Shown piece after piece: positions 17,624 to 25,887 of a stretch of DNA of 64,000 bases; the stretch's first letter is position 1; each line of letters starts with the position of its first letter. The notes under the pieces were generated by a model. That model made no database searches and had not been told where the DNA came from. It saw only the letters and a program-made list of their open reading frames with translations. Position numbers and translations under genes: made by a program. Origin of the DNA: Clostridiales bacterium (GTDB taxonomy: Bacteria; Bacillota; Clostridia; Tissierellales; GPF-1); NCBI GenBank assembly GCA_013619125.1, contig JABXKS010000001.1, positions 1 to 64,000 of the forward strand, read 5' to 3'.

Positions 17624-18715
17624 ATGAAACGGTGGAAAGAAATAAGTATCGGATTGATCATCTTGACCTCTGTGATCGGATTGATTGCAGGCGCGCGATG
17701 GATGAATCAACCAACGAAGCAAATTATCCCGAAATCCCTAGACGATTCGGGATCCTGGGTGCGGGAATGGAAGTTAAAGAAGAATGTATCGGAGGGCATG
17801 GTTTTTGGGACGGGATGGCTGTTCCAAGAGGATTTGTGGTTGCGATCGTATGACTTGGAGGGGACGCTTCTGTTTGAGAGACGGATCTCCATGCAAGATG
17901 ATTGGAGCGTGTCGGAGAGGCGCCTTTATATTTATAATCGATCGACGGGAAAGATTGAGTGCCTGTCACCGACCTATGAAGCACTTTGGGCCATTGGGTT
18001 TATGCGACCGATCGAATCGGTGTTTCCTTATGAAGGATTGCTGGCGGTTGGCGCAAAGAGCGGTCAAACCAGTGAGCAATTGATGATCCTTGATCCAGAA
18101 GCTGGACAGCTCCTTGCCAATCTGTCCTCTCCCAATACGAGCTTGTTGCTTCCCAATCGCAGCGAGTCAGGATATTTTGTATCGGGGATTCAGATGAAAG
18201 ACGGGTATTGGCGAAATTATATTTTGCATTTTGACGAAGCAGGAAACCGCGTGGATGATTTAAAGGTAAATGAACCGGTGATTTTGGCAACGAGAATGCT
18301 GGACGGGGAAACCATGTTAGTGGTTTCTGAACGTGCTTTGGCGCTATATCGAGAGGAAGCCATAGCAAAGCGAGTTGAATTGGATATGAATCCAAGAGCT
18401 GTGCAGATTGAGGAACAGGGAATCGATTGTTTATTGTCGGGAGCCTTGTCGGGTGAAGTGGTTCGTTTGGATCAAGAGCTAAATGTGGTCAATCAGATGA
18501 CCAATTTACCGGCCTTTACGAATTGGGTTCAGTATCAAGGGTATTATTATTTATGGAATGAGAGTGAGTGGGGAATGGTCGATATGGAATCCATGGCCTA
18601 TATCCCGGGCACCAAGTCGGAAGAGAAAATAGTGAGTCTTGTACCGGTAGAGGGCGAATTATGGCTGGTGCATGAATATGGCATTGATCTGCTTTATTGG
18701 CAGAAGGAGGTGTAA
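17624..18715 (+). CDS. Membrane-anchored protein of unknown function, possibly beta-propeller
   Basis: The family was not recognised. The ATG at 17624 follows a GGGGGGGAAGAG site; a possible extended -10 (TGCTACAAT) lies just upstream. The 363 residues start with a membrane anchor (residues 7-25), and the rest is exported. The outside part has repeated short strands with WVREWK, LWLRSYDLEGTLLFE and LYIYNRSTGKIECLS-like units, resembling a WD40/PQQ-type propeller, though no clear blade repeat is provable by eye. It starts a compact run of genes with the two CvpA-like proteins. Confidence 0.7.
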   Translation: MKRWKEISIGLIILTSVIGLIAGARWMNQPTKQIIPKSLDDSGSWVREWKLKKNVSEGMVFGTGWLFQEDLWLRSYDLEGTLLFERRISMQDDWSVSERRLYIYNRSTGKIECLSPTYEALWAIGFMRPIESVFPYEGLLAVGAKSGQTSEQLMILDPEAGQLLANLSSPNTSLLLPNRSESGYFVSGIQMKDGYWRNYILHFDEAGNRVDDLKVNEPVILATRMLDGETMLVVSERALALYREEAIAKRVELDMNPRAVQIEEQGIDCLLSGALSGEVVRLDQELNVVNQMTNLPAFTNWVQYQGYYYLWNESEWGMVDMESMAYIPGTKSEEKIVSLVPVEGELWLVHEYGIDLLYWQKEV

Positions 18716-18718
18716 TCC

Positions 18719-19474
18719 ATGGATGGAATAATGACATTATTATCGGGAACGAACTTATTGGATATCATCGTATTGGGTTTATGTTTGTGGTTTTCTATTG
18801 CGGGAGCTGTAAAGGGCTTTGTCTATACCTTCTTTAAATTAGCGGGCCTGATTTTGGCGGCATATTTGGCGAAAGTGTACAGCTCGGTAGCCGCTTATTA
18901 TTTGGTGGATCATTTTCAATGGGCAAAAGACAGTGTGTTACAAATTCAATTATTTTTAACAGATCTGTTGGACAAAATCGGAATCAATTCAGGCTTGATC
19001 GATCAATTGAGGCTTGAACAGGTGCAAGGCTTATTGACACCCGAAGTGAAAGCAGGATTAAGTACCCAAGGGATTCCACCTGAGGTGGTGGAGAAGGTGT
19101 TGGCATCCAAACAATTGGCGACCTTGAGCATGGATCAAGGAACTGTTGCAGGAATTACCGATCATTTAAGTCAAATGATTTTCTCCGGTTTGGTTATGAT
19201 CGTCTTGTTTTTGTTTTTTTATGCCATCGTGTCCCTTTTGGTTATGTTACTGGATCGGATAGCTGATCTGCCGGTATTGAGAACAATGAATGCTTTTTTG
19301 GGTTTTGTGTTTGGCTTGTTAAAAGCGATCGTATTACTTTGGATTTTGCTGGCGATGGTGCAGCCTTATGTCCTGATTAATCCTGATGCGGCGATTTCGC
19401 AATGGGTGCAGACCGCACGAATTGGCCATTGGTTTTTTGTCTATAACCCCATTGCATGGTTTGTTTTTCAATAA
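18719..19474 (+). CDS. CvpA-family membrane protein
   Basis: The 251-residue protein resembles CvpA (colicin V production family): four hydrophobic segments, the first two in LDIIVLGLCLWFSIAGAVKGFVYTFFKLAGLILAAYLA, then a long soluble loop (about residues 65-155) and two more segments, with SLLVMLLDRIADLPVLRTMNAFLGFVFG as the family-typical C-terminal region. Family members are linked to membrane homeostasis and stress tolerance, without a defined reaction. An AAGGAGG site precedes the ATG. It sits 3 bases after the anchored protein gene. Confidence 0.75.
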   Translation: MDGIMTLLSGTNLLDIIVLGLCLWFSIAGAVKGFVYTFFKLAGLILAAYLAKVYSSVAAYYLVDHFQWAKDSVLQIQLFLTDLLDKIGINSGLIDQLRLEQVQGLLTPEVKAGLSTQGIPPEVVEKVLASKQLATLSMDQGTVAGITDHLSQMIFSGLVMIVLFLFFYAIVSLLVMLLDRIADLPVLRTMNAFLGFVFGLLKAIVLLWILLAMVQPYVLINPDAAISQWVQTARIGHWFFVYNPIAWFVFQ

Positions 19475-19487
19475 GTAAGGAGTGCGT

Positions 19488-20135
19488 ATGAATCTTGACT
19501 TGATTTATCTTGGCGTGTTATTGGTTGGAATCGAAATTGGTCATCGCAAGGGGCTACTCTTTTCTACGGCCATTTTATTGATTCTTTTTCCGATCAGAAT
19601 GTTGAGTTATCGCATTGCATTTTGGATCCATGATTTCTTTCTGATTGAGTTCAAAGGGATTTTGGATTTTAAATTACGCTGGACGGAATCGGTGATCCGG
19701 ACCGTAGAAACAGGAGAGGTCAGCCGTTTTTCGCAAGGAAGCAGGCTTTTACTTCAGCACCCTATGATGCAAGACGATCGAATGTCGAGTTGGATGAGTG
19801 AGATGACTCAAGAAATGATTGTCACCCCTGGAGGCATTGATCGATTATCCGATTTGAATTTGATTCAGGTGAATGCCTTTGTGAGCTTGCTTCTTTTATT
19901 AGCCATTGCTATGGTAATGGTGGGTATGATAACACGAAAACTGAAATTTGGAAAACAGGATCGAATTGGCGGAGCGGTGATATTTTCCATCGTTGGATTG
20001 TTTCTTGTGTATCAAGCGCTTTTAATGGTGGCGCCGAGTGTTTGGCTGGTTCCAACGAGCCCAATTTCACAAGGGGTCGCAGATAGCTGGATCATCAAGG
20101 AGTTTTTCTCGCACAATCCGTTTATGTATATGTAG
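19488..20135 (+). CDS. CvpA-like membrane protein, divergent
   Basis: The 215-residue product has four predicted membrane segments in the same order as its upstream neighbour, with a shorter soluble loop between residues 45 and 120. The similarity to CvpA is structural and weak. It starts at ATG 19488 with TAAGGAG upstream, 13 bases after the first CvpA-like gene. Two adjacent CvpA-like proteins suggest a hetero-oligomer, which is inference. yedF follows 12 bases later. Confidence 0.6.
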   Translation: MNLDLIYLGVLLVGIEIGHRKGLLFSTAILLILFPIRMLSYRIAFWIHDFFLIEFKGILDFKLRWTESVIRTVETGEVSRFSQGSRLLLQHPMMQDDRMSSWMSEMTQEMIVTPGGIDRLSDLNLIQVNAFVSLLLLLAIAMVMVGMITRKLKFGKQDRIGGAVIFSIVGLFLVYQALLMVAPSVWLVPTSPISQGVADSWIIKEFFSHNPFMYM

Positions 20136-20147
20136 GAGGAGATAAAA

Positions 20148-20732
20148 ATGAAGGTAAATGCAATCGGACTTCCATGTCCGCAACCCGTTATAGAAACAAA
20201 AAAGGCGTTGGAATCAATTGAGTCCGGTGTTGTTGAGGTTATCGTCGACAATGTGGTGGCCCGGGAGAACGTAAAAAAAATGGCGACGAAGCTAGGATTC
20301 CCCTATGAAGTGAAAGAAGAGGGCGACCATATTGCGGTATTGATTACAAAGGGAGAGAATGTGAAGAAAAAAGAAGTCGTGGAATCAAAATTGGCGCCTC
20401 GCACCATTGCCATTGCGGCGGATACTATGGGCCGCGGCGATGAGGCGCTTGGGAAGATCTTGATGAAGGGATTTATTTATACGCTGACGGAAGTACACCC
20501 ATACCCACAGACGATTATTTTTTACAATAGCGGAGTCAAGCTTGCCTGTGAAGGTGCGGAAAGTATTGAGGATCTTGAAAAACTGGAGGCTGCCGGGGTT
20601 GAAATCTTGGTATGCGGAACCTGCTTGAATTTCTTTGATCTCGGTGATAAGATTGCCGTTGGGTCGGTGAGCAATATGTATTCTATTGTAGAGGCGTTGC
20701 AAGAAACAGAAAATACGTTGATTTTATCATAG
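20148..20732 (+). CDS. yedF: Selenium metabolism protein YedF (sulfurtransferase-like)
   Basis: The 194-residue protein joins an N-terminal TusA/SirA-like domain with the CPxP motif (Cys10) to a C-terminal DsrE/F-like domain containing EILVCGTCLNFF. This two-domain form is the YedF type that co-occurs with selenium use and is thought to handle sulfur or selenium; its precise reaction is unproven. It is translationally close to a DUF3343 gene (8 bases), a pairing known from selenium-using bacteria. The selenophosphate synthase gene often found beside it is absent here. Confidence 0.88.
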   Translation: MKVNAIGLPCPQPVIETKKALESIESGVVEVIVDNVVARENVKKMATKLGFPYEVKEEGDHIAVLITKGENVKKKEVVESKLAPRTIAIAADTMGRGDEALGKILMKGFIYTLTEVHPYPQTIIFYNSGVKLACEGAESIEDLEKLEAAGVEILVCGTCLNFFDLGDKIAVGSVSNMYSIVEALQETENTLILS

Positions 20733-20740
20733 GAGATAAG

Positions 20741-21007
20741 ATGGATATTTTTTATATTTTCACCTTCGATTCTACGCAGCAAGCGATGCGATGCGAGAAG
20801 GAATTGAAAGAAGAGGGATTTCGTGTTCGGATTATTCCGACACCAAGGGAAATTACAGCAAGTTGTGGATTATCCTTGCGATTTGAAAAAAAAGATCAGG
20901 GGAGCATTCAAGACAAGGTGCGAGCACAAAACCTTGAAATTATGGGGATCTATCGTGTAGAGAAGGAAGGCTTGAAGAAGCACGTCTTTCCGGTGAGCGA
21001 AGAATAA
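20741..21007 (+). CDS. DUF3343 putative Se/S-carrier-like protein
   Basis: The 88-residue product has the DUF3343 pattern: an N-terminal FTFDSTQQAMRCEKELKEEG segment, then IPTPREITASCGLSLRF, where the Cys after S is the conserved reactive residue. The family is linked by neighbourhood to YedF and selenium metabolism; the name Se/S carrier-like reflects that association rather than a measured activity. Confidence 0.85.
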   Translation: MDIFYIFTFDSTQQAMRCEKELKEEGFRVRIIPTPREITASCGLSLRFEKKDQGSIQDKVRAQNLEIMGIYRVEKEGLKKHVFPVSEE

Positions 21008-21017
21008 GGAGGTTCCA

Positions 21018-21233
21018 ATGGCGGTTATTCGAAAGTATTATATCGGTGATATTTTGTGGTTAAAGAAACAGCATCCTTGCGGATCTCATGAATGGAAAGT
21101 GGTACGAACGGGTGCGGATATGAAATTGAGATGCATGGGGTGCGATCGGGAAGTTTGGATTGAACGCCGAGAGCTCCATAAGCGTGTGAAAAAAGTGGTG
21201 CTTTCCATGGCGCCCAAGGAAGAAGAGGAGTAA
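21018..21233 (+). CDS. DUF951 family protein
   Basis: The 71-residue protein matches the small DUF951 family of Bacillota: YYIGDILWLKKQHPCGSHEWKVVRTGADMK, then LRCMGCDREVWIERRELHKRVKKV. Three Cys (PCG, RCMGC) could bind zinc. Its function is unknown; it often neighbours rpsF-ssb-rpsR, as it nearly does here. It is the last gene before a terminator. Confidence 0.85.
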   Translation: MAVIRKYYIGDILWLKKQHPCGSHEWKVVRTGADMKLRCMGCDREVWIERRELHKRVKKVVLSMAPKEEEE

Positions 21234-21258
21234 CCAGCGCAGGTGCGCTGGTTTTTTT
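21233..21258 (+). terminator. Terminator after the yedF-DUF3343-DUF951 run
   Basis: ACCAGCGC pairs with GCGCTGGT around AGGT, followed by seven T. Confidence 0.9.
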
Positions 21259-21309
21259 CATTACCGAAGAAAGACAAACGAACGTGTGGAACAACGAAAT
21301 ATGACGAAC

Positions 21310-21338
21310 TTGAAACAAAATATGAAAAGCGTTATAAT
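21310..21338 (+). promoter_or_regulatory. Promoter of the aminotransferase gene
   Basis: TTGAAA (21310-21315) and TATAAT (21333-21338) lie 17 bases apart. The leader to the ATG at 21485 is about 140 bases, with no riboswitch recognised in it. Confidence 0.75.
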
Positions 21339-21484
21339 GGGACTACTTGATTAGAAGAAGGCATGAGTGTTGTAATATTAAGAAAATATTACGGGTCATG
21401 TTTAAATTGTAATAGATCACAACGGAATTGGAGCAAGATCTCAGGTACAATAAGAGTAGGAAAACGTTATGATGGAGGGGTAGA

Positions 21485-22663
21485 ATGAAGTACGCAAATC
21501 GAATGGATCGAATTAAGGCATCAGAGATCAGAGAATTATTGAAGTTAACCCAGCGACCTGAAATTATTTCGTTTGCTGGTGGTTTGCCGGCGCCGGAATT
21601 ATTTCCGCTGGAGGCAGTTGAAAAAGCCATGGTGAAGACGATGCAAACCCAAGGCGCGCAGGCCTTGCAATATGGGCCGACGGAAGGGTACGATCCCTTG
21701 AGGAAACATATCGCGGGTTTAATGGGTGCCATGGGTATTGGAACAGAATTCAATAATATTTTGGTGACCAACGGATCGCAACAGGGACTTGATTTTGCGG
21801 GCCGCATTTTCTTCAATGAAGGAGATTATGTGATCGTGGAAAGTCCAAGTTATATGGGTGCGATTAATGCGTTTAAAGCGTATGAGTGCAATTTCCTTGA
21901 AGTCGATACAGATGCGGACGGGATGCTCATGGATCAATTGGAAGCGACGATCCGCAAATATGGCGATAAAGTGAAGATGATCTATGTGATTCCTGATTTT
22001 CAAAATCCGTCAGGTCGAACATGGTCTTTGGAACGCAGACAGCAACTATTGGCCCTTGCGAAGCAATACGATTTGCCGATTCTAGAAGATAATCCATATG
22101 GCTTGTTACGATTTGAAGGGGAACCTATGCCGGCGATTCGCAGTATGGATGACGATGGCCGTGTCATCTTTTTGGGAACCTTCTCAAAGACCTTGACTCC
22201 AGGGTTGCGCTTGGGCTGGGTTGAGGCGGATCAGGAACTCTTGCAGAAATTCATTTTATGCAAGCAGGGTGCGGATTTACAGGCAAGCACGGTCAACCAG
22301 ATTACCGTGGCCAATTTGCTGGATGAATTCAGCATTTACGATCATATTGAAAAAATCAAGTATGTTTATCGGAATCGACGTGACGTGATGATGGAAGCGA
22401 TGGAAATGTATTTCCCTGAAGGAGTTACATACACACGACCGACAGGTGGCTTGTTTACCTGGGTTGAATTGCCTGAGCATATCAATACCAAGGAATTGGG
22501 TGCGAAAGCCATTGAGCACAAGGTTGCGTTCGTCCCTGGGGCTTCGTTTTTCCCGAATTCAGAGAATAATCATTGCATGCGCATCAACTATTCCAGCATG
22601 AATGAAGAGAAGATTAAAGAAGGCATTAAGCGACTTGGGGCATTAATTCAAGCGGAAATGTAA
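21485..22663 (+). CDS. PLP-dependent aminotransferase (2-aminoadipate/LysN-like, class I/II)
   Basis: The 392-residue enzyme is a fold-type I aminotransferase close to the MocR-like/2-aminoadipate group without a DNA-binding domain. Visible motifs are EIISFAGGLPAPELFP, LQYGPTEGY, PDFQNPSG, LEDNPYG and the PLP-lysine segment GTFSKTLTPGLRLGW. The group accepts aromatic, branched-chain or aminoadipate substrates, so specificity is open. It forms its own unit with a promoter and terminator and is not in the lysine operon. Confidence 0.9.
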   Translation: MKYANRMDRIKASEIRELLKLTQRPEIISFAGGLPAPELFPLEAVEKAMVKTMQTQGAQALQYGPTEGYDPLRKHIAGLMGAMGIGTEFNNILVTNGSQQGLDFAGRIFFNEGDYVIVESPSYMGAINAFKAYECNFLEVDTDADGMLMDQLEATIRKYGDKVKMIYVIPDFQNPSGRTWSLERRQQLLALAKQYDLPILEDNPYGLLRFEGEPMPAIRSMDDDGRVIFLGTFSKTLTPGLRLGWVEADQELLQKFILCKQGADLQASTVNQITVANLLDEFSIYDHIEKIKYVYRNRRDVMMEAMEMYFPEGVTYTRPTGGLFTWVELPEHINTKELGAKAIEHKVAFVPGASFFPNSENNHCMRINYSSMNEEKIKEGIKRLGALIQAEM

Positions 22664-22678
22664 CGAGTAAACATTCTG

Positions 22679-22705
22679 AAGGCCGCTGATAAGCGGCCTT
22701 TTCTT
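22679..22705 (+). terminator. Terminator after the aminotransferase gene
   Basis: AAGGCCGCT pairs with AGCGGCCTT around GATA; TTC and T-rich sequence follow. Confidence 0.85.
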
Positions 22706-22712
22706 ACCTCAC

Positions 22713-22741
22713 TTGCGTATCGGAGAAAGGTATGATATACT
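22713..22741 (+). promoter_or_regulatory. Promoter of rpsF-ssb-rpsR
   Basis: TTGCGT (22713-22718) and TATACT (22736-22741) are 17 bases apart. Confidence 0.7.
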
Positions 22742-22747
22742 ACTTCG

Positions 22748-22801
22748 GTGCAACAGTATTCCTTGCCCGCGAGGGCCAGAGTCCATGAGGAGGTGAAAGA
22801 A
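22748..22801 (+). promoter_or_regulatory. Possible S6:S18-binding leader of rpsF
   Basis: The leader of about 54 bases contains a hairpin CCTTG-CCCG-CGAGG. A CCG exposed in a stem-loop is the feature recognised by the S6:S18 complex in known rpsF leaders, which feed back on translation. The match is short, so this is tentative. Confidence 0.35.
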
Positions 22802-23089
22802 ATGAGAAAATATGAATTAGGTTTGGTTGTTAAACCAGACTTGACAGACGAAGCACGTGTTGCCTTGATCGCTAAATTCCAAGGTATTATCGAAGCTCAA
22901 AAAGGATCCATCGTTAAATTTGACGATTGGGGAAAAAGAAAGCTTGCTTACGAGATTATGAAGTATCGTGAAGGTTTTTACTCATTTACTACGTTTGAAG
23001 GTAACGAAGACGCAGTAAACGAATTGAACCGTATCGCGCGTATTTCAGAGGAGTTGCTTCGACACTTAATTATTCGTGTGGAAGACTAG
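22802..23089 (+). CDS. rpsF: 30S ribosomal protein S6
   Basis: The 95-residue protein is S6 (bS6), which pairs with S18 in the platform of the small subunit. MRKYELGLVVKPDL at the start, and YEIMKYREGFYSFTTFEG and LNRIARISEELLRHLIIRVED later, are typical. The ATG at 22802 has a GGAGGTG site; the further upstream in-frame start lies at the promoter and is rejected. The order rpsF-ssb-rpsR is the classic arrangement. Confidence 0.98.
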   Translation: MRKYELGLVVKPDLTDEARVALIAKFQGIIEAQKGSIVKFDDWGKRKLAYEIMKYREGFYSFTTFEGNEDAVNELNRIARISEELLRHLIIRVED

Positions 23090-23109
23090 TCCGAAAGGGT
23101 GGAATTTGA

Positions 23110-23592
23110 ATGAATAAAGTAATATTAATTGGTCGATTGACAGCAGATCCAGAATTACGATTCTCACAAGGCAGCAATATGGCTGTCGCCCGATTTACTG
23201 TTGCGGTAGATAAGGGGTACTCTCGTGATAAGCGAGATGATTTGGCAAAACAAGGAAAACCAACAGCGGATTTCCCACGAGTGGTTGTCTTCGGACGTCA
23301 AGCGGAAAATTGCGCAAATTACTTATCAAAAGGGCGCATGGTTGCTATTGAGGGAAGTGTACAAACCGGATCTTATACGAATCAAGAGGGACGCAAGATT
23401 TATACAACAGAAGTGTTGGCAAATCGGGTTGAATTTATTGAGCGAGCCAATGCATCGCAAGGTGCAACTCAGCCGAGTCAACCACGCCCATCATTCGAGA
23501 ATCGTCCAGCGCCACAGGCAAAACCTCAAACGAATTCCAACGATGATTTCGATAGTTTCAGTCAGATTAATGACGACGAGATACCATTTTAA
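23110..23592 (+). CDS. ssb: Single-stranded DNA-binding protein
   Basis: The 160-residue protein has an N-terminal OB-fold ([54 protein letters not shown]) and a Gln/Pro/Asn-rich linker. It ends in the acidic peptide DDEIPF, which recruits replication and repair proteins. It binds and protects single-stranded DNA as a tetramer. It lies between rpsF and rpsR. Confidence 0.98.
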   Translation: MNKVILIGRLTADPELRFSQGSNMAVARFTVAVDKGYSRDKRDDLAKQGKPTADFPRVVVFGRQAENCANYLSKGRMVAIEGSVQTGSYTNQEGRKIYTTEVLANRVEFIERANASQGATQPSQPRPSFENRPAPQAKPQTNSNDDFDSFSQINDDEIPF

Positions 23593-23606
23593 AGGAGGAA
23601 ACGAAC

Positions 23607-23837
23607 ATGGCAGGAAAACCTCGTTTTCGCAAACGCAAAAAAATGAACCCTTTTGCGGGCGATAACATGAAAAAAATCAACTATAAAAATGTTGAGGTTC
23701 TTCGCAAATGTGTAACGGACCGTGGCAAGATTTTACCACGTCGTGTCTTGGGCACAACAGCCGTAGCACAGCGAAAAGTGACAATTGAGATTAAGAGAGC
23801 ACGCCAATTGGCATTGCTTCCTTACACAGCAGAATAA
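23607..23837 (+). CDS. rpsR: 30S ribosomal protein S18
   Basis: The 76-residue protein is bS18: a basic N-terminus ([16 protein letters not shown]), [23 protein letters not shown] and [24 protein letters not shown]. It binds with S6 to 16S rRNA. The site AAAGGAGGA lies just upstream. A terminator follows its stop. Confidence 0.98.
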   Translation: MAGKPRFRKRKKMNPFAGDNMKKINYKNVEVLRKCVTDRGKILPRRVLGTTAVAQRKVTIEIKRARQLALLPYTAE

Positions 23838-23843
23838 GAAGTT

Positions 23844-23872
23844 CACCCACAGAAATGTGGGTGTTTTTTTTT
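23844..23872 (+). terminator. Terminator of rpsF-ssb-rpsR
   Basis: CACCCACA pairs with TGTGGGTG around GAAA, followed by about nine T. Confidence 0.92.
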
Positions 23873-23885
23873 GCGATTTGCGTGT

Positions 23886-23925
23886 AAGCAGCAACCAGCA
23901 GGTTGAGGGCTGGCACGGTTTTTTT
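23886..23925 (+). repeat. Second copy of the AAGCARCAACC hairpin
   Basis: AAGCAGCAACC-AGCA-GGTTGAGGGCTGG followed by a T tract matches the element at 6451-6490 except mainly in the loop and the distal part. It follows the rpsR terminator and overlaps the presumed -35 area of the mutY-fusion promoter (an extended -10 TGGTACAAT ends at 23935). Confidence 0.5.
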
Positions 23926-23955
23926 ATGGTACAATAAAAGGAGTGAGGTGAGAGA

Positions 23956-25389
23956 ATGATTGAGGTAGCGGTGGGAATCGCCATGAGGGAAGACGGGACT
24001 GTTCTTGTGGGACAGCGGAAACCGGAAGCGATTCATGGCGGAAAGTGGGAATTCCCTGGAGGCAAGATTGAGCCGGGTGAAACCCCAAAAGAAGCCTTAA
24101 TTCGGGAATGGCGGGAAGAATTATCGGCAAACTTGCGCGGCGTTCAGCCCTGGAAGCGGGTGGACGTTGCTTATGGCGAGCGGAAGGTCGCGCTATTTTT
24201 ATTGTTTTGCCAATCCCTTGGGGAAGTTACCCCCAATGTTTATCAACAAGTGGCTTGGAAGCAACCAAAAGAACTGCTGGAAATGGATCTCTTGGAAGGT
24301 GATCTCCTTTTTCTTGCGGACTTGATTGCATGGGAAGTGGGTCCGGAGCGACCGGGCATGCTTCATTTTTTTGATTGGTATCAAATTCATGCGCGAGAAT
24401 TGCCTTGGCGAGAAACGACGGATCCTTATCGGATCTGGCTTTCTGAGATCATGTTGCAACAAACGCGGGTCGAGACGGTGAAGGACTACTATCGGCGATT
24501 TTTGATTCAATTTCCAACCGTGGAGGATCTGGCGAATGCTTCCGAAGAGGCTGTAATGAAGGCCTGGGAAGGGCTAGGCTATTACTCTCGGGCTAGAAAT
24601 CTGCATGCCTGCGCCAAACTTGTGGCGGAGAACGATGGTGAATTTCCACAAACCCGAAAGGGGTTGTTAACCCTTCCGGGAATTGGAGACTATACGGCCG
24701 GTGCAGTGGCCAGTTTTGCCTTTGGGGAACGAGTACCTGCTGTTGATGGGAATGTGCTACGGGTTGCGGCCCGTTGGTTTGGCATCTGGGAAGACATTAT
24801 GAAACCTAGGACCAGAACCTTGATCACAGAAAGAATATCTGCGATTCTTCCCGAGGATACGGCGACTTTTAATCAGGGGATGATGGAACTCGGCGCAACC
24901 ATTTGTATCCCGAAGAATCCTGCATGCGGTCGGTGTCCATTGGAAGGGGACTGCTATGCCCGGTGGCATCATGAGCAGGACGAGTTGCCTATTAAAAGTA
25001 AAAAGAAGAAGCCAAAGCGGGTGGAAGTCGCTGTGGGTTGGATTCATGTTGAGGATCGAGTCATGCTGGAAAAGCGGCCGGCCGAGGGTTTATTGGCCGG
25101 GCTATGGGGCCTTCCCAGCGGAGAGGGAGAAACCCAGGAAGAAGCGCTTCAAGCTTTGCTTGATTATTTGGACGAAATGTTTGATCTGCAGGTTGGACCG
25201 GGTCGGAAAGGACATTCGGCGGAACATATCTTTACCCATCGTGTTTGGACGATGACGGGATATCACTTTGAGGTCTCTGAAAGCCCGGTGGTGGAGTATC
25301 CGATGAATCGAATGTTGAAACTGGAAGAATTTGATCAGTTGGCGATCCCGACGGCTTTTCAAAAGATCATAAAAAAAGGAAGCCGCTAG
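23956..25389 (+). CDS. mutY: MutT-MutY fusion: Nudix hydrolase plus A/G-specific adenine glycosylase
   Basis: The 477-residue protein starts with a MutT-like Nudix domain (residues 1-130; Nudix box GGKIEPGETPKEALIREWREEL, with Ser where the usual Gly follows). The MutY core comes next: catalytic Glu164 in LSEIMLQQTRVETV, helix-hairpin-helix LPGIGDYTAGA, catalytic Asp264 in AVDGNVLRV, and a 4Fe-4S cluster at Cys317, 324, 327 and 333. The C-terminal Nudix-fold domain (from about residue 350) is the normal 8-oxoG-reading part. Ordinary MutY is about 350 residues and lacks the N-terminal domain. One polypeptide would thus clean 8-oxo-dGTP from the pool and excise A opposite 8-oxoG. Confidence 0.92.
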   Translation: MIEVAVGIAMREDGTVLVGQRKPEAIHGGKWEFPGGKIEPGETPKEALIREWREELSANLRGVQPWKRVDVAYGERKVALFLLFCQSLGEVTPNVYQQVAWKQPKELLEMDLLEGDLLFLADLIAWEVGPERPGMLHFFDWYQIHARELPWRETTDPYRIWLSEIMLQQTRVETVKDYYRRFLIQFPTVEDLANASEEAVMKAWEGLGYYSRARNLHACAKLVAENDGEFPQTRKGLLTLPGIGDYTAGAVASFAFGERVPAVDGNVLRVAARWFGIWEDIMKPRTRTLITERISAILPEDTATFNQGMMELGATICIPKNPACGRCPLEGDCYARWHHEQDELPIKSKKKKPKRVEVAVGWIHVEDRVMLEKRPAEGLLAGLWGLPSGEGETQEEALQALLDYLDEMFDLQVGPGRKGHSAEHIFTHRVWTMTGYHFEVSESPVVEYPMNRMLKLEEFDQLAIPTAFQKIIKKGSR

Positions 25390-25404
25390 GCTTCCCTTTG
25401 TTTT
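25371..25404. terminator. Bidirectional terminator between the mutY fusion and the VOC gene
   Basis: GGAAGCC pairs with GGCTTCC around GCTA. There is a run of A before it and a T-rich tract after it, so it can serve both convergent genes. Confidence 0.85.
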
Positions 25405-25777
25405 ATGCTTCTACTGGTTCCATAAATTCAATTCGCTCACCGTTGGGGCCTTCCGTAAAGAGAAGCAGGCTGCCGTCGATTGGCGTGTCGATTTCTTTGG
25501 TGATGGAGTATCCGGCTGCGAGTAAAGCGGCTTTCACCTCTTGGTTGGATTCGGAATAAAAGGCGAAATGATTGATGACACCTGTCGATCCGATTTGATC
25601 GTTATTAGCCTTGTAAACAAACTCAAGGGTTAGTGTGCCAAGGGTAAGAAATAGCAATTGATTTTCTCCCCCTGCAAATTCGTGGGTAGCAGTAAATCCC
25701 AATAGATCGATATAGAACTGGCGTGACGCTTCCAGATCATTGGTACGAATCGCCACATGTGCCGGTTTGATTTTCAT
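25403..25777 (-). CDS. VOC (glyoxalase/bleomycin resistance fold) protein
   Basis: The 124-residue protein is a single two-module VOC domain: HVAIRTNDLEASRQFYIDLLGF at the N-terminus, INHFAFYSESNQEVKAALLAAGY in the middle and LFTEGPNGERIEFME at the end with the metal-ligand Glu. The His after KPA and this Glu fit a metal site, as in glyoxalase I-like lyases. Substrate is not assignable. An AAAGGAGGA site lies upstream of the minus-strand ATG. Confidence 0.88.
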   Translation of the reverse strand: MKIKPAHVAIRTNDLEASRQFYIDLLGFTATHEFAGGENQLLFLTLGTLTLEFVYKANNDQIGSTGVINHFAFYSESNQEVKAALLAAGYSITKEIDTPIDGSLLLFTEGPNGERIEFMEPVEA

Positions 25778-25887
25778 AGCTTCCTCCTTTAATTGATATC
25801 TTCTTTAGTATAAAAGAAATTGAAAGAAAGAGGAAGCAAACGAAAGAAAGAATGGACGAAATGTTTGAAAATTAGGAGGAATTGGAT

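Noticed and set aside
20148-20732. YedF as a selenoprotein
   Set aside because: Its reactive position is an ordinary Cys codon and there is no in-frame UGA.
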